Shown here piece after piece: positions 41,370 to 42,446 of a DNA stretch of 42,446 nucleotides (its first letter is position 1; every line of letters begins with the position of its first letter). This stretch comes from Alphaproteobacteria bacterium 65-37 (GTDB taxonomy: Bacteria > Pseudomonadota > Alphaproteobacteria > Reyranellales > Reyranellaceae). Under the pieces are notes generated by a model, which was not told the DNA's origin, did not search any database, and saw only the letters and a list, made by a program, of their open reading frames with translations. The stretch covers positions 1 through 42,446 of the forward strand of contig MKRV01000299.1 in the NCBI GenBank assembly GCA_001897995.1. The letters are read 5' to 3'. The position numbers and the translations under genes are program-made.

Positions 41370-42445
41370 AAGTCGCCATTGCCGGAGCCGGCGCGATCGC
41401 CTTTGGAATGGCGGCGTTTCTCGAGCAGCAGGGGCACGCCGTCACCTTGTGGTCGCCGTCCGGCGAGCGCACCCGGGCACTGGCCGAGGGGGCCCCGTTG
41501 CGGGCCGAGGGCGCTGTCGAAGGCTCGTTCCATCCCGCCGTGGCCGCCAGCGCCGAGCAGCTCGTAGTCGGCGCCGAGGCGATCGTGATCGCCCTGCCGG
41601 CCTACGGCCACAAGCATGTCTTCGATCGGATCGCTCCCTTCGTCACCGCGGCCCAGACGGTGATCGTAAGCTCGCATGCCTCGTTTGGCGCGCTCTACCT
41701 GTCGCGCCTGTTGGCCGCGCGCGGCGTCGTGGCGCCGATCGTCGCCTGGGGCACCACCTTGGTCAGCGGCCGCCAGGTCGACGCTGCTCAAGTGCGCGTC
41801 AACACCGTGCGCAAGACGATCGATCTCGCCACGGTGCCGGCCGCGGCAAGTGCGAAAGGCCTCGCCGTCTGCCGCACGCTGTTCGGCGAGCGCTTCGTCG
41901 ATCGCGGCAGCCTGCTCGCCATTGCGCTCAGCAACCTCAATCCGCAGAACCACATGGGCATCGCGCTCGGCAACATGACGCGCATGGAGCGCGGCGAGGC
42001 CTGGAGCCAGGGCCAGAACGTGACGCCCAAGATCGGCCGGCTGCTCGAGGAGCTGGACGAGGAGCGGCTCGCCATCGCCGGTGCCCTTGGCCTCGAGGTG
42101 CGCACCATCTTCCAGCACTTCCACCTGTCGTTTCATGTGCCCATCGGCTCGGTATCGCAGATGAACCAGGAGATGCACGCGGCCGGCAACGGCGGCACCG
42201 GGCCGGCCACCGCCGACAGCCGCTATGTCACCGAAGACGTGCCCTTCGGCCTGGTCGTGACGGCCAAGATCGGCCGCCTCGCCGACCGCCCCGCCGAGCT
42301 GCACGAGGCGGGCGTGCGGATCTTCTCGGCCATGTACGGCCGCGATTTCGCCGCCGAGAACGACCTGCTTGCCGCGCTCGATCTCGACTCGATGTCCCTC
42401 GCCGAGCTGCAGAAACGCTGCCGCGACGGCTACGCCGCCGTCTGA
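41366..42445 (+). CDS. Octopine/nopaline dehydrogenase-family NAD(P)-dependent oxidoreductase
   Basis: 359 residues. The start ATG at 41366 overlaps the regulator stop (ATGA). The nucleotide-binding motif is KVAIAGAGAIAFGMAAFLEQQGHAVTLW. The opine-dehydrogenase C-domain contains SNLNPQNHMGIALGNMTRMERGE, with the family's conserved His, and TADSRYVTEDVPFGLVVTAKIGRLA. Opine dehydrogenases join or split an amino acid and a 2-keto acid at a secondary amine using NAD(P)H. Next to an acidic-amino-acid importer, oxidative cleavage of an imported opine-like compound is the simplest reading; synthesis is possible. The stop is at the last full codon of the window, so further operon genes may follow. 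Confidence 0.9.
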   Translation: MKVAIAGAGAIAFGMAAFLEQQGHAVTLWSPSGERTRALAEGAPLRAEGAVEGSFHPAVAASAEQLVVGAEAIVIALPAYGHKHVFDRIAPFVTAAQTVIVSSHASFGALYLSRLLAARGVVAPIVAWGTTLVSGRQVDAAQVRVNTVRKTIDLATVPAAASAKGLAVCRTLFGERFVDRGSLLAIALSNLNPQNHMGIALGNMTRMERGEAWSQGQNVTPKIGRLLEELDEERLAIAGALGLEVRTIFQHFHLSFHVPIGSVSQMNQEMHAAGNGGTGPATADSRYVTEDVPFGLVVTAKIGRLADRPAELHEAGVRIFSAMYGRDFAAENDLLAALDLDSMSLAELQKRCRDGYAAV

Positions 42446-42446
42446 C

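Noticed and set aside
1..42446. tRNA, rRNA, insertion sequences, prophage or integrase genes
   Set aside because: I read the intergenic regions for tRNA-like arms and for transposase or integrase motifs and saw none. A covariance-model scan would be needed for small RNAs.

Overview
The window looks like chromosomal DNA from a high-GC alphaproteobacterium. The evidence is a mitofilin-type Mic60 gene joined to hemD and followed by hemY, a DUF1674/SdhAF4 gene, a type-2 ArgC, a MaeB with a phosphotransacetylase tail next to mutS, many overlapping stop/start pairs (TGATG, ATGA, GTGA, TTGA) and GC-rich palindromic intergenic repeats. A soil or rhizosphere member of Rhodospirillales or Hyphomicrobiales (for example Reyranella-like or Bradyrhizobium-like) would fit, but the genus is a guess. 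No rRNA, tRNA, CRISPR array, insertion sequence or phage gene was found.

Layout. (1) 194-9550, minus strand: a seven-gene operon. It starts with a feruloyl-CoA-synthase-like ligase, then two oligopeptide-type permeases, two tandem paralogous 571-residue binding proteins and two ATPases. Palindromic repeat mosaics lie after the operon and between the two binding-protein genes. (2) 9661-10830, minus: a membrane-anchored SGNH hydrolase, divergent from a CaiB/BaiF CoA-transferase (10891-12102, plus). (3) 12135-15025, minus: a sulfonate/nitrate-type ABC transporter (small 65-residue protein, Tat-type binding protein, permease, ATPase with a repeat-encoded Gly-His tail). (4) 15340-19104: argC with a clear terminator, an ATC-hydrolase-like gene on plus, then a YdcF-like protein and a Tat-exported alpha/beta hydrolase on minus. 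(5) 19152-23603, plus: ogt, hemD fused in frame to mic60, hemY and a GNAT acetyltransferase, followed by a decayed copy of the hemY 3' end. (6) 23755-25717, plus: a stand-alone MetE-type catalytic domain and two small secreted proteins. (7) 25733-33923: mutS (minus), maeB and a LysE exporter (plus), rnk, a PanE-like reductase and a HAD phosphatase (minus). (8) 33985-37569: rmuC (plus), htpX (minus), sdhAF4 and a DAO-type FAD oxidoreductase (plus). (9) 37744-42445, plus: a glutamate/aspartate-type ABC transporter (gltIJKL order), an XRE-cupin regulator and an opine-dehydrogenase-family enzyme, all tightly coupled behind a promoter overlapped by a 32-bp imperfect palindrome.

How the genes work together. 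The window mixes housekeeping genes (arginine, heme, mismatch repair, protease, succinate dehydrogenase assembly) with three nutrient-import modules. Two of these modules carry a catabolic enzyme coupled to the transporter: an aromatic acyl-CoA ligase with the oligopeptide-type system, and an opine dehydrogenase with the Glt-type system. The most unusual points are the hemD-mic60 single reading frame, the displaced hemY tail, the Glt/opine operon with its candidate operator, and two short tandem repeats that modify gene 3' ends.
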